A stretch of 9,492 nt of DNA from an uncultured Erysipelotrichaceae bacterium (GCA_902783405.1 CACZQZ010000127.1:1-9492), one strand, 5' to 3'; positions 1-6,632 are shown, counted from the stretch's first letter. Notes: generated from the letters alone by a model not told the origin. A program made the numbers and translations.

Positions 1-1
1 A

Positions 2-145
2 CGTGGAGAAAAACGTGGCGAAATAAGAGGAGCCAATAATAAAACAGTAGAACTTGCTAAACGTATGCTTAAAAAGAATATGAGCATATCAGACGTATCT
101 GAAGTTACAGGTTTATCAAAATCTATTTTATCAACAATGTTATAA
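2..145 (+). CDS. C-terminal end of a probable Rpn-family nuclease/transposase-like protein (5' truncated by window edge)
   Basis: The frame is open from base 2 to the TAA at 143-145, giving 47 residues of a protein that starts outside the window. The fragment begins with a charged repeat-like stretch (RGEKRGEIRG), then a helical segment and a short helix-turn-helix-like end (MSISDVSEVTGLSKS). This combination, a Gly/Glu/Lys/Arg-rich linker followed by 'A-K-x-M-L-x-K-x-M-S-I-x-x-V-S-x-x-T-G-L-S', is familiar from the C-termini of Rpn/PD-(D/E)XK recombination-promoting nucleases, often annotated as putative transposases. The nuclease core is not in the window, so the family call rests on the tail alone and could be wrong. 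A strong intrinsic terminator follows nine bases after the stop, so the gene is transcriptionally separate from what comes next. Confidence 0.5.
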   Translation, partial: RGEKRGEIRGANNKTVELAKRMLKKNMSISDVSEVTGLSKSILSTML

Positions 146-153
146 ATTTTACT

Positions 154-179
154 AACTTACTTTTTTGTAAGTTTTTTTT
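154..179 (+). terminator. Intrinsic terminator after the Rpn-like gene
   Basis: A perfect 7-bp inverted repeat, AACTTAC (154-160) and GTAAGTT (167-173), has a six-T loop, and the T-run continues to 179. This is the classic rho-independent layout, although the stem has only two G/C pairs. It ends the left-edge gene and lies directly upstream of the deacetylase promoter. Confidence 0.8.
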
Positions 180-189
180 CCAAGAAATA

Positions 190-198
190 TGATATAAT
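190..198 (+). promoter_or_regulatory. Extended -10 promoter for the deacetylase lipoprotein gene
   Basis: The string TGATATAAT contains a perfect TATAAT (193-198) preceded by the TG of an extended -10. No good -35 is present at the usual distance, because the T-rich terminator tail lies there; extended -10 promoters often tolerate this. A start of transcription near 205 would leave a very short leader, which argues that the coding start is ATG 215 and not the in-frame ATG at 203. Confidence 0.6.
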
Positions 199-214
199 TA
201 AAATGGTGAGGATT

Positions 215-1429
215 ATGAAAAGAATAATGTTTTGTTTGTGTATTTGTCTGATTTTTTGTGGATGCTCTAAGACTGCAATCATTAAAAATAAGAAAAAAGA
301 GATGAAAAATTTGACTTCTATGAGTATAGAAGAAGTTAAAAAATATGCGGAAGAAAATAAATTAGATTTAAAAATAGAAGAAGAATATAGTAATGAAAAA
401 AAAGACAAAATTTTAAAACAAAGTATTGAAAAAGGAACGACATTAAATGAAAACGAAGAATTAGTTATTACAATATCTAAAGGTAGATTATCGGATGAAG
501 ATTATAAAAAGTATAATGTTAATGAACTTGGTAATGTACCTATTATGATGTATCATGGTATTCATAATAAGAAAAATTCAGAAACGAAATATACAGGTGG
601 TAATGTAGATAAAGATGGCTATCAAAGAACAGCAGAAGCTTTTAGAGAAGATTTAGAGTTTTATTATAAATCAGGATACAGAATGATTAGACTTGATGAT
701 TATATCGATGGAAAAATAGATGTAGAATTAGGTTATAGTCCAATCATTTTAACTTTTGATGATGGACTTGAAAATAATATAAAAGTACTAGGTGAAAAAG
801 ATGGAGAACTTGAAATAGACCCAAATAGCGCTGTTGGAATATTAGAAGAATTTAAAAATAAATATAAAGATTATAATGTAACAGCAACCTTTTTTATAAA
901 TGGTGGTATTTTTAATCAAAAAGAATATAATGAAAAAATCGTAAAATGGCTTGTTAGTCATGGTTATGATGTAGGAAATCATGCTTATAGTCACCCTGAT
1001 TTTACAAAAATTTCATACGATAAATCTGTAGAAGAAGTAGGAAAAGTTTATAAGATTTTAGAAGATCTAATTCCTGGAAAATATGTAAATATCATTGCAA
1101 TGCCATTTGGTTCACCTTATAGTAAAAAGCATAGTAATTTTAATGCCCTACTTAAAGGCACTTATGATGGATTAACATATGAAACAAAAAGTACATTAAG
1201 AGTCGGATGGGAAAGTAATGATTCACCTTTTTCTAAAGATTTTGATCCATATTTTTTAAAAAGAATAAGAGCATATGATAATAATGGAAAAGAATTTGAT
1301 ATTGAGCAAAACTTTAAAATATTAGAAAATAAAAGATATATATCTGATGGCAATATAAATAATGTAGTCATATCTAAAGAAAAAGAAGACAAAATTCATA
1401 CAGATACTTTACAGATTATTACATACTAA
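215..1429 (+). CDS. PASTA-domain polysaccharide deacetylase lipoprotein (NodB family)
   Basis: This 404-residue exported enzyme probably removes acetyl groups from a surface glycan such as peptidoglycan; the substrate is inferred, not shown. The N-terminus is a short hydrophobic signal ending in a lipobox-like FCG-C, making Cys17 the likely lipidated residue. Residues about 30-90 form one PASTA domain, a fold that commonly binds peptidoglycan. The NodB fold starts around 105 (VPIMMYHGI) and carries all core motifs: TFDDG at 180-184 (Asp182 likely base, Asp183 metal ligand), HAYSH at 256-260 (metal ligands His256 and His260), and MPFG at 296-299 in the position of the R-x-PYG motif. ATG 215 is preferred over the in-frame ATG 203 because GGTGAGG (205-211) and the predicted transcript start fall between them. 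Apart from the signal and lipid cysteines the protein has none. It may be element cargo or a neighbouring host gene. Confidence 0.85.
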   Translation: MKRIMFCLCICLIFCGCSKTAIIKNKKKEMKNLTSMSIEEVKKYAEENKLDLKIEEEYSNEKKDKILKQSIEKGTTLNENEELVITISKGRLSDEDYKKYNVNELGNVPIMMYHGIHNKKNSETKYTGGNVDKDGYQRTAEAFREDLEFYYKSGYRMIRLDDYIDGKIDVELGYSPIILTFDDGLENNIKVLGEKDGELEIDPNSAVGILEEFKNKYKDYNVTATFFINGGIFNQKEYNEKIVKWLVSHGYDVGNHAYSHPDFTKISYDKSVEEVGKVYKILEDLIPGKYVNIIAMPFGSPYSKKHSNFNALLKGTYDGLTYETKSTLRVGWESNDSPFSKDFDPYFLKRIRAYDNNGKEFDIEQNFKILENKRYISDGNINNVVISKEKEDKIHTDTLQIITY

Positions 1430-1432
1430 ATA

Positions 1433-1461
1433 TTGACAATAAGAGAAAAAAATAGTAAACT
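1433..1461 (+). promoter_or_regulatory. Sigma-A-type promoter of the transfer operon
   Basis: A perfect -35 TTGACA (1433-1438) is followed by a 17-nt spacer and a -10 TAAACT (1456-1461; four of six consensus positions). The -35 begins three bases after the deacetylase stop. No terminator is seen between the two genes, so upstream readthrough is also possible. The -10 is covered by the dyad ATAGT-AA-ACTAT (1452-1463), a possible operator. The Shine-Dalgarno AGGAGG (1473-1478) and ATG 1486 follow closely. Confidence 0.6.
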
Positions 1462-1485
1462 ATGAGTAATTGAGGAGGTTATTAT

Positions 1486-1821
1486 ATGATAAGTGTGTTA
1501 GAATTTCAATGCAGTCAATTTCCTGACCAACTTGTTAACTTAGTACATGATGTAATTTTGATTATTCAAATTATGGTACCTGTTTTATTAATTATATGGG
1601 GGATGCTTGATTTAGGAAAAGCTGTTATAGCACAAAAAGATGATGAAATCAAAAAAGGACAACAAACACTAATTAAAAGAATTACTGCAGCCGCAATTGT
1701 GTTCTTTGTTATTGTAATTGTAAAATTATTAGTTGGTGTAGTTGCTACTGGTTCAGAAGGTGCAAATGCTGATGACATCAAATCATGTATAGATCGTTTT
1801 GTAAACGGAACACAAAAATAG
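1486..1821 (+). CDS. Small two-helix membrane protein, VirB2/TrbC-like candidate subunit of the type IV secretion system
   Basis: This 111-residue protein has two strong hydrophobic helices, about 19-44 and 66-87, joined by a charged loop (QKDDEIKKGQQ) that is probably cytoplasmic. That puts both termini outside. This is the topology and size of VirB2/TrbC-type pilin subunits and of small channel proteins in Gram-positive conjugation operons. Its place as first gene before VirB6, VirB3 and VirB4 homologues supports the role. There is one cysteine in each outer tail (Cys9 and Cys101), so a disulfide joining the ends is possible. There is no obvious cleavable signal peptide. The ribosome binding site AGGAGG with a 7-nt gap is the strongest in the window, and a weak terminator follows the gene, both consistent with high output of this product. 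Sequence similarity to true pilins cannot be checked by eye, so the assignment rests on topology and context. Confidence 0.65.
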   Translation: MISVLEFQCSQFPDQLVNLVHDVILIIQIMVPVLLIIWGMLDLGKAVIAQKDDEIKKGQQTLIKRITAAAIVFFVIVIVKLLVGVVATGSEGANADDIKSCIDRFVNGTQK

Positions 1822-1837
1822 TAAAAAGTAAAAAAGT

Positions 1838-1868
1838 AACAATAATTTATTTATTGTTCTTTTTTTTT
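1838..1868 (+). terminator. Weak intrinsic terminator/attenuator after the first transfer gene
   Basis: An 8-bp perfect inverted repeat, AACAATAA (1838-1845) and TTATTGTT (1851-1858), has a 5-nt loop and is followed by C and nine T. The stem holds only one G/C pair, so termination is probably partial. It separates the small two-helix gene from the remaining transfer genes. Confidence 0.6.
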
Positions 1869-1869
1869 G

Positions 1870-1886
1870 TGATATAATGATATAAG
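1870..1886 (+). promoter_or_regulatory. Tandem extended -10 elements upstream of the virB6-like gene
   Basis: The 8-mer TGATATAA occurs twice head to tail (1870-1877, 1878-1885). The first copy reads TGATATAAT, a perfect TATAAT with an extended-TG, identical to the element at 190-198. The second reads TGATATAAG. No convincing -35 is seen, as T-rich terminator sequence fills the space. It would start a transcript about 30 bases before the coding start of the next gene. Confidence 0.5.
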
Positions 1887-1903
1887 TAGAAAATTAACTT
1901 ATA
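1881..1903 (+). repeat. Inverted repeat in the leader of the virB6-like gene
   Basis: TATAAGT (1881-1887) and ACTTATA (1897-1903) are perfect inverted repeats with a 9-nt spacer. The right arm ends one base before the Shine-Dalgarno AGAGGTG (1905-1911). It could be a leader hairpin affecting ribosome access, or an operator just downstream of the promoter. Repeats of this size arise easily by chance in AT-rich DNA. Confidence 0.35.
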
Positions 1904-1918
1904 AAGAGGTGAATATAT

Positions 1919-3970
1919 ATGTTAAAGTATTTAGGAAGTTGGCTCTGGGATCAAATAAGATCTTTATTCTTCGCACTTGATCAATCAATTTATGGTGTTG
2001 CAGAATCACTTTATGGTTTTTTAATTAAATTAAGTACACTACAAATATTTTCAGAGTCTACCATTCAAGCTTTTTCAACTAGAATTTATGCTCTTTTAGG
2101 TGTTATTATGATTTTTAAACTAACAGTTTCTATGGTTCAATATGTAGCTGAACCAGAGAAATTAGAATCAGATGGAAAAAAACTGGTCCAAGGAATTATT
2201 ATATCTCTTGTATTAATGGTTATTTTGCCAGGAATTATTTTTCCGTTATCTAGAGATTTACAAAATGCGATTTTACAAGACCAGTTGATCGAAAAAATTA
2301 TTTTAGGAATTGATTCATCTGGAAATGCAGGCAAAGAAAGAAAAAATACCGGAAGAATAGCTACATATGCTACATTTAGTACGTTTTTTTATCCAACAGC
2401 TTGTAAAGATATGAACGTATTTGTTACATCAACATCTGAAGATGGTTCGTCACAAGAAAATAGCTTTACAAGTGAATGTGTAGATGCAATAAATAGTGCA
2501 GGTGGAACGGAAATAGAAGGCTTTTCAGATGCTTATTTACAATCTTATGAACAAAAGGATATGTCTTCTCTAGGAGCTTTTATCAATGAAAAAGATGGTA
2601 ATGGCGATTATTTCTTTACTTATCGTTTACTTGTTTCTACAGCTTTGGGAATATTTTTAGCGTTTATGTTCTTTCGCTTTTGTTTTGATATAGCTCTTAG
2701 GGCCGTTAAATTAGGATTTTTACAATTAATTGCACCAATTCCTATTATTTCTTATGCAGATCCTAAATCTAAAAAAGTGTTTGATGCTTATATAAAAGAA
2801 TATATTAATACTTATTTATCATTATTTATAAGACTTGCAGCTCTTTATTTTGCTATCACAATTATTCAATTATTAACTCAAAATACTATGTATTATTATG
2901 ATTTTGATGCAGGACAAGACGTACCAGTTAACGGTTTTATGATGCAGTTATTCATTATTATTGGTGCATTAATGTTTGCTAGTGAAGTTCCAAAATTACT
3001 TGAAAAATTACTTGGAATTAGTGCTGGAAGCTTTAGTTTAAATCCATTTAAGAATTCACCTTTAGCTGCTGGAATAGCTGGTGGTACTATAGGTTCTGCA
3101 CTTAGTATGGGTGCAAACGTTTGGGGAACCCATAGGGCTCGAAAAGATATTAAAGAAAAATTAGATAAAGGACAAATTGATAGAAATGAATATAGAAAAC
3201 AAATGAGAAATACAGGTGGCTTTGGCTTTGCACCCCTTAGTTATGCTAGTAATGTGTTTAGGGGAGCGACTGGTGGATTTGTTCGTTCGGCTACACAGAG
3301 CTCAAAAGGAAATATTGCTCAAGGCGTAAATAAAGGTGTGACTCAAACTTCTCAACGACGTAGACAACGTGAAGCAGGATATCGTTTTATTCCGGAGAGA
3401 GTATACGATGTTGCTACAGACATGGCTCAAGTTGAACAGAAAACAGGAACAACGAGTGTTATTAAAGATAGAATTAAGCAAGCGCAACAAGCAAAAGCAA
3501 ATTATGAAAGGGATGAAAGTGCTATAACAAGAGCTATGGATCAAATGACAACCACTGACTTTAATAAGACTGCTTCATATAGGAATGCATTTAGTTCTGT
3601 AAAAGATGCTAGTGGTAATATCGTGATGGAAAAAAATACTGCTGGAGATGATGTGGTTAAATTACAATACGGTTCATACAATGACTACATTAAAAGTCAA
3701 TTAAAAGATAAAAAACAAATAGATGATATTGATGCTATTATGAAAGACATGACTCTTACTAATGAACAAAAAGATAAGAAAATTGATAGTTACCTATCAG
3801 GATTGACAGCATCTGATCTTGACTTTGCGACAACTATTGATAGGCGAGAATATAATGCATTTAAAACATTATATGATCAACGTGAAGCCGCAGATATTGC
3901 TGGAAAGAAGAAAGAAAAAGAAATCAAACGTTTACAAGAAATGGAAAATCTTGGAAAAGGAAAACAATGA
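1919..3970 (+). CDS. VirB6/TrbL-like polytopic channel protein of the type IV secretion system
   Basis: This 683-residue protein is an inner-membrane component of the DNA-transfer channel. Predicted membrane segments are about 55-77, 92-110, 236-256, 262-284, 299-320 and 339-358. Between the second and third lies a hydrophilic loop of about 125 residues, probably extracytoplasmic, with Cys162 and Cys187. The cluster FLQLIAPIPIISYADPKSKK (residues about 269-288) is characteristic of Gram-positive VirB6/TrbL proteins. After the last helix come glycine/alanine-rich stretches (about 380-403) and a long, charged, mainly helical tail to 683 with an arginine-rich patch (RRRQR at 480-484), presumably cytoplasmic. 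The tail is long compared with simple VirB6 proteins of about 300 residues. The start is set by AGAGGTG with a 7-nt gap. The gene ends in TGA followed directly by TAA. It is the second transfer gene and has its own likely promoter. Confidence 0.85.
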   Translation: MLKYLGSWLWDQIRSLFFALDQSIYGVAESLYGFLIKLSTLQIFSESTIQAFSTRIYALLGVIMIFKLTVSMVQYVAEPEKLESDGKKLVQGIIISLVLMVILPGIIFPLSRDLQNAILQDQLIEKIILGIDSSGNAGKERKNTGRIATYATFSTFFYPTACKDMNVFVTSTSEDGSSQENSFTSECVDAINSAGGTEIEGFSDAYLQSYEQKDMSSLGAFINEKDGNGDYFFTYRLLVSTALGIFLAFMFFRFCFDIALRAVKLGFLQLIAPIPIISYADPKSKKVFDAYIKEYINTYLSLFIRLAALYFAITIIQLLTQNTMYYYDFDAGQDVPVNGFMMQLFIIIGALMFASEVPKLLEKLLGISAGSFSLNPFKNSPLAAGIAGGTIGSALSMGANVWGTHRARKDIKEKLDKGQIDRNEYRKQMRNTGGFGFAPLSYASNVFRGATGGFVRSATQSSKGNIAQGVNKGVTQTSQRRRQREAGYRFIPERVYDVATDMAQVEQKTGTTSVIKDRIKQAQQAKANYERDESAITRAMDQMTTTDFNKTASYRNAFSSVKDASGNIVMEKNTAGDDVVKLQYGSYNDYIKSQLKDKKQIDDIDAIMKDMTLTNEQKDKKIDSYLSGLTASDLDFATTIDRREYNAFKTLYDQREAADIAGKKKEKEIKRLQEMENLGKGKQ

Positions 3971-3991
3971 TAATAAAAGGAGGAATAAAAT

Positions 3992-4309
3992 ATGGGGAAT
4001 TATTTAATACCAGCAAATACAAAAAAATCATTACTAATTTTTGGAATATTCAATGTGTTTGATTTAGTTCTATTTGGTATTGGACTTGCAGTTAGTGGAC
4101 TATTATTAATTACTCTTCCAATATCTGATGTAGTAATGAGTATTATTGCTATATTACCAGGTTTGGTAACAGGTTTTCTAATTATGCCAGTACCAAATTA
4201 TCATAATATGATGACTGTTTTAAAAAACTGTTTTGAATTTTTTACAAATAATCAAAAATTTGTTTGGAGAGGATGGTGTATTTTAGATGAACAAGAACCA
4301 AAGGAGTAA
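3992..4309 (+). CDS. prgI: PrgI family protein (VirB3-like inner-membrane component)
   Basis: This 105-residue protein has two hydrophobic segments, about 24-42 and 46-65. A conserved tail follows, reading PNYHNMMTVL... and then FFTNNQKFVWRGW. The pattern 'P-x-YHN ... N-x-x-FF-x-x-x-x-K-x-x-W-x-GW' is the hallmark of PrgI-family proteins, which replace VirB3 in Gram-positive type IV secretion systems and sit immediately before the VirB4 ATPase, as here. A strong Shine-Dalgarno (AAAAGGAGG, 3975-3983) has an 8-nt gap to the ATG. The gene starts 21 bases after the VirB6-like stop, and its own end overlaps the next gene by 23 bases, which indicates translational coupling with the ATPase. Confidence 0.9.
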   Translation: MGNYLIPANTKKSLLIFGIFNVFDLVLFGIGLAVSGLLLITLPISDVVMSIIAILPGLVTGFLIMPVPNYHNMMTVLKNCFEFFTNNQKFVWRGWCILDEQEPKE

Positions 4310-4832
4310 ATATACAGAAGATAATTTTATTCCAATTAAAGATATCAATAATGGTATGATAACGCTTAATACAAATGAAAAAGTATGTGGTGTAAAAATT
4401 ATGCCAAGAAACATCTTTATATTAGAACCTGATGCACAATTTTCTATTATTGACAACATAAAGAATGTATATAACATGATTGATTATGAATTCTGGATTA
4501 TGGTAGCAGACCGCCCAGTAGATATTAATGTTTATTTATCACAACTGCAACTCCTTTATAACAATGCCCAAACTCAAGCTAAAAGAAGACTTATTATGGA
4601 AGATATTGAAAAAGCCAATGACTTTACCAATAATAACATCACAGATACTGAGTATTTCTTGTTGTTTAAAGAAAAAAATATAGATGTAGTTAATAAAAGA
4701 GTTAGAGATTTAATTAACAACTTTGCTAATGCAGGCCTTTCTGCTTATCAAGTTACAAATGATGATTTAAGAATGATTTTGGATAACTTCTTAAATGCAG
4801 GACAAACTACAACATTTAAGGCGGTGATGTAA
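4287..4832 (+). CDS. VirB4-like ATPase, N-terminal part, as a separate 181-residue protein
   Basis: This is the amino-terminal domain of a VirB4/TraC-type conjugation ATPase, lacking any nucleotide-binding motif. The opening (KYTEDNFIPIKDINNGMI, then VCGVKIMPRNIFIL) matches the usual start of Gram-positive VirB4 proteins next to PrgI. The middle (FWIMVADRPVDINVYLSQL...) and the following helical stretch fit the N-terminal VirB4/TrbE region. It ends at TAA 4830-4832, directly before ATG 4833 in the same frame, where the rest of VirB4 begins. The ATG lies within prgI (23-nt overlap) behind only a weak GGTG (4275-4278), so translation is probably coupled to prgI. A cleaner AAGGAG at 4301-4306 has no usable start codon after it. 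Alternatives are a nonsense mutation, or readthrough giving a protein of about 776 residues; the well-placed ribosome binding site of the second half favours a true gene split. Confidence 0.8.
   Translation: MNKNQRSKYTEDNFIPIKDINNGMITLNTNEKVCGVKIMPRNIFILEPDAQFSIIDNIKNVYNMIDYEFWIMVADRPVDINVYLSQLQLLYNNAQTQAKRRLIMEDIEKANDFTNNNITDTEYFLLFKEKNIDVVNKRVRDLINNFANAGLSAYQVTNDDLRMILDNFLNAGQTTTFKAVM
4818..4827 (+). promoter_or_regulatory. Ribosome binding site for the VirB4 C-terminal gene, inside the end of the N-terminal gene
   Basis: AAGGCGGTGA lies five bases before ATG 4833, the base order being GGCGGTGA-TGTAA-ATG. The same AGGCGGTGA string sits at the same distance before the hydrolase start (6638). 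That shows it is a working site in this genome and that the second VirB4 half is meant to be started independently. Confidence 0.7.
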
Positions 4833-6617
4833 ATGAATTTAAAAAGTCAAATAGCACCTAAAGGGTTAGAATTTAAACCAGCACATTTTATTATCAGCGA
4901 TAAATATGCTACTATACTTACAGTTGTAAGTTATCCTAAATATATTCCAATTGGATATTTATCTAGTTTAACAAATATGTCTGGTGTAAAAGTAGTTATG
5001 AAACATATTCCAGTAGCTTTTTCAGTATTATCAAAAATGATTAATAAAGAAATTGCTGATTTAAAGCAAAGATATACACAAGAAAATGATAAAACCATTC
5101 AAGAAAGAATTAGACAGGATTATGAATCTTTAGAGCAGTTTATTACTATGCTTGCATCTAGTCAATCTAAAATTTATGATTTTCAAATGCACGTTATGAT
5201 TACGGCTGATTCTGAAGAAGAATTAACTAATAAAAAAATTCAAATTAAAAATTATTTAATGGCTATGGAAATGAATGGATTACCCCTTCGTTTTGAGCAA
5301 GAAAAGGTATTAAAATCTATTCTACCTATTTATCCAAAGCAAGATATAGAAAATAGAATTGGAATACCAATTCCATCACCTACTATTGCTGCAATGTATC
5401 CATTTATCTTTGATAGTATTAAAGATCCAGGACTTGCTTGCTTACTTGGTGTAGATTTTTCTGGTGGAGTTGTTTTATTTAATCAATTTTTATATCAAAT
5501 TAGAAAAGAACATAATAGAAACAATGCTAATATGATTTTACTTGGTACTTCTGGTAGTGGTAAATCAACAGCCGCAAAATTACTCCTTAGAACTGCAATT
5601 CGTAATGATTATAAAGTAGTTGTTATCGATCCTGAAGGTGAACTTGAAGAAATGGCACAGAGATTTGGAGGAGACTTCATTGACTTAGGTAAGGGTGGAG
5701 AATTTGGAATGGTAAACCCTCTAGAAGTTATTATGGATGCTGATGAAGATGAGATAAAACAAGGTCTTGGATATACTGTACTTACAAGATCGCTTCAAAC
5801 AACAAAAGCATTTATAAAGTACTATGCTCCAGATATTGAAGAAGATGTACTTACTTTGTTTAGTGAAGTAGTGCAAGATACATATAAAAGATTTGGCATT
5901 GATTTTAATACAGATTTTTCTAACTTTACATCAGAAGATTATCCAACATTTACAGATGTTTACGCTACTATTAAAGGTAGACTTGCTGCTATGCCAGAAA
6001 AAACACATGAAAGAGATATCATGGAAAGATTAGAACTTAAAATAAGACCAATTACAGGAGAACTAAAATACTATTTTGATGGTTATACAACTATTAGTCC
6101 GAAGAGTAATTTTATAGTATTTAATATTAAAGAACTTATGAATGCTGATTCTAACGTAAGAAATGCATTATTCTTTAACATTTTAAAATATGCTTGGGGT
6201 CTTACTTTAGATAAAAATACAAATACTATTTTAATGGTTGACGAAGCTCATGTTGTTGTTAATGGAAATAACGTTCTAGGAGCAGATTTTATTGCTCAAG
6301 TACAAAGACGTGCTAGAAAGTATAACACAGGAACGATTATTATTACACAACAACCTACAGACTTTACAGATCCTAGAATTATAACACAAGGTAAAGCTAT
6401 TTTTGATAATGCATCTTATTATTTAGTTATGGGTCTTAGAAAACAAGCTGTAGATGATTTAGCAAAATTAATTGATTTAAATGAAAACGAAATGGAAAGT
6501 ATTAAAAAATATAATCAAGGAGAAGCATTATTTGTATGTGGAAGTAGACGTATGCGAATTAATGTAATTGTTACAGAAAAAGAACTAGATTCCTTTGGAT
6601 CTGGAGGAGGTCTATAA
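4833..6617 (+). CDS. VirB4-like conjugation ATPase, catalytic part
   Basis: This 594-residue protein is the motor part of the VirB4 ATPase that powers the transfer channel at the inner membrane. Residues 1-200 are the middle VirB4 domain, with the family sequence APKGLEFKPAHF near the start. The P-loop follows: GTSGSGKST at 238-246 (Walker A, Lys244). Walker B is ILMVDEAH at 466-473 (Asp470, likely catalytic Glu471). Next come QRRARK (491-496) and TGTIIITQQPTDF, the late motifs of the VirB4/HerA-FtsK-type ATPase fold. The C-terminus is glycine-rich (GSGGGL). The N-terminal domain is encoded by the previous gene and ends at a TAA touching this ATG in the same frame. Together the two parts total 775 residues, about the size of a complete VirB4. 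All catalytic motifs look intact, so the split has not destroyed the ATPase core. Confidence 0.93.
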   Translation: MNLKSQIAPKGLEFKPAHFIISDKYATILTVVSYPKYIPIGYLSSLTNMSGVKVVMKHIPVAFSVLSKMINKEIADLKQRYTQENDKTIQERIRQDYESLEQFITMLASSQSKIYDFQMHVMITADSEEELTNKKIQIKNYLMAMEMNGLPLRFEQEKVLKSILPIYPKQDIENRIGIPIPSPTIAAMYPFIFDSIKDPGLACLLGVDFSGGVVLFNQFLYQIRKEHNRNNANMILLGTSGSGKSTAAKLLLRTAIRNDYKVVVIDPEGELEEMAQRFGGDFIDLGKGGEFGMVNPLEVIMDADEDEIKQGLGYTVLTRSLQTTKAFIKYYAPDIEEDVLTLFSEVVQDTYKRFGIDFNTDFSNFTSEDYPTFTDVYATIKGRLAAMPEKTHERDIMERLELKIRPITGELKYYFDGYTTISPKSNFIVFNIKELMNADSNVRNALFFNILKYAWGLTLDKNTNTILMVDEAHVVVNGNNVLGADFIAQVQRRARKYNTGTIIITQQPTDFTDPRIITQGKAIFDNASYYLVMGLRKQAVDDLAKLIDLNENEMESIKKYNQGEALFVCGSRRMRINVIVTEKELDSFGSGGGL

Positions 6618-6623
6618 TAAGTT

Positions 6624-6632
6624 AGGCGGTGA
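6624..6632 (+). promoter_or_regulatory. Ribosome binding site that fixes the hydrolase start at ATG 6638
   Basis: AGGCGGTGA lies five bases before ATG 6638. An in-frame GTG at 6629 is part of this site and is therefore not the start, although it extends the frame by three codons. The string matches the site ahead of the VirB4 catalytic gene. Confidence 0.7.

Noticed and set aside
203..214. Upstream in-frame ATG 203 as the start of the deacetylase lipoprotein
   Set aside because: It sits five bases after the TATAAT and before the ribosome binding site GGTGAGG. ATG 215 gives a standard lipoprotein signal and proper spacing.
157..408. Minus-strand open frames (also near 1162-1392, 1566-1781, 2137-2334, 3302-3544, 4283-4477, 6622-6930)
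   Set aside because: All lie opposite well-supported + strand genes, show low-complexity Phe/Leu/Ser/Ile-rich products typical of antisense AT-rich DNA, and lack ribosome sites in context.
3968..3973. Mycoplasma-type code (TGA as Trp), suggested by TGA-TAA at the VirB6-like stop
   Set aside because: Long frames contain no internal TGA and use TGG for many Trp codons. A code-4 AT-rich genome would be expected to use TGA for most of them.
3819..4007. A 62-codon + strand frame bridging the VirB6-like end and the prgI start
   Set aside because: It overlaps both genes out of frame, is very Lys-rich from AT/purine bias, and has no recognisable features or proper ribosome site.
4301..4306. AAGGAG inside the first codons of the VirB4 N-terminal gene as an alternative ribosome site
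   Set aside because: No in-frame ATG, GTG or TTG follows at a usable distance (next in-frame ATG is codon 24), and starting later would remove the conserved KYTEDNFIPI opening.
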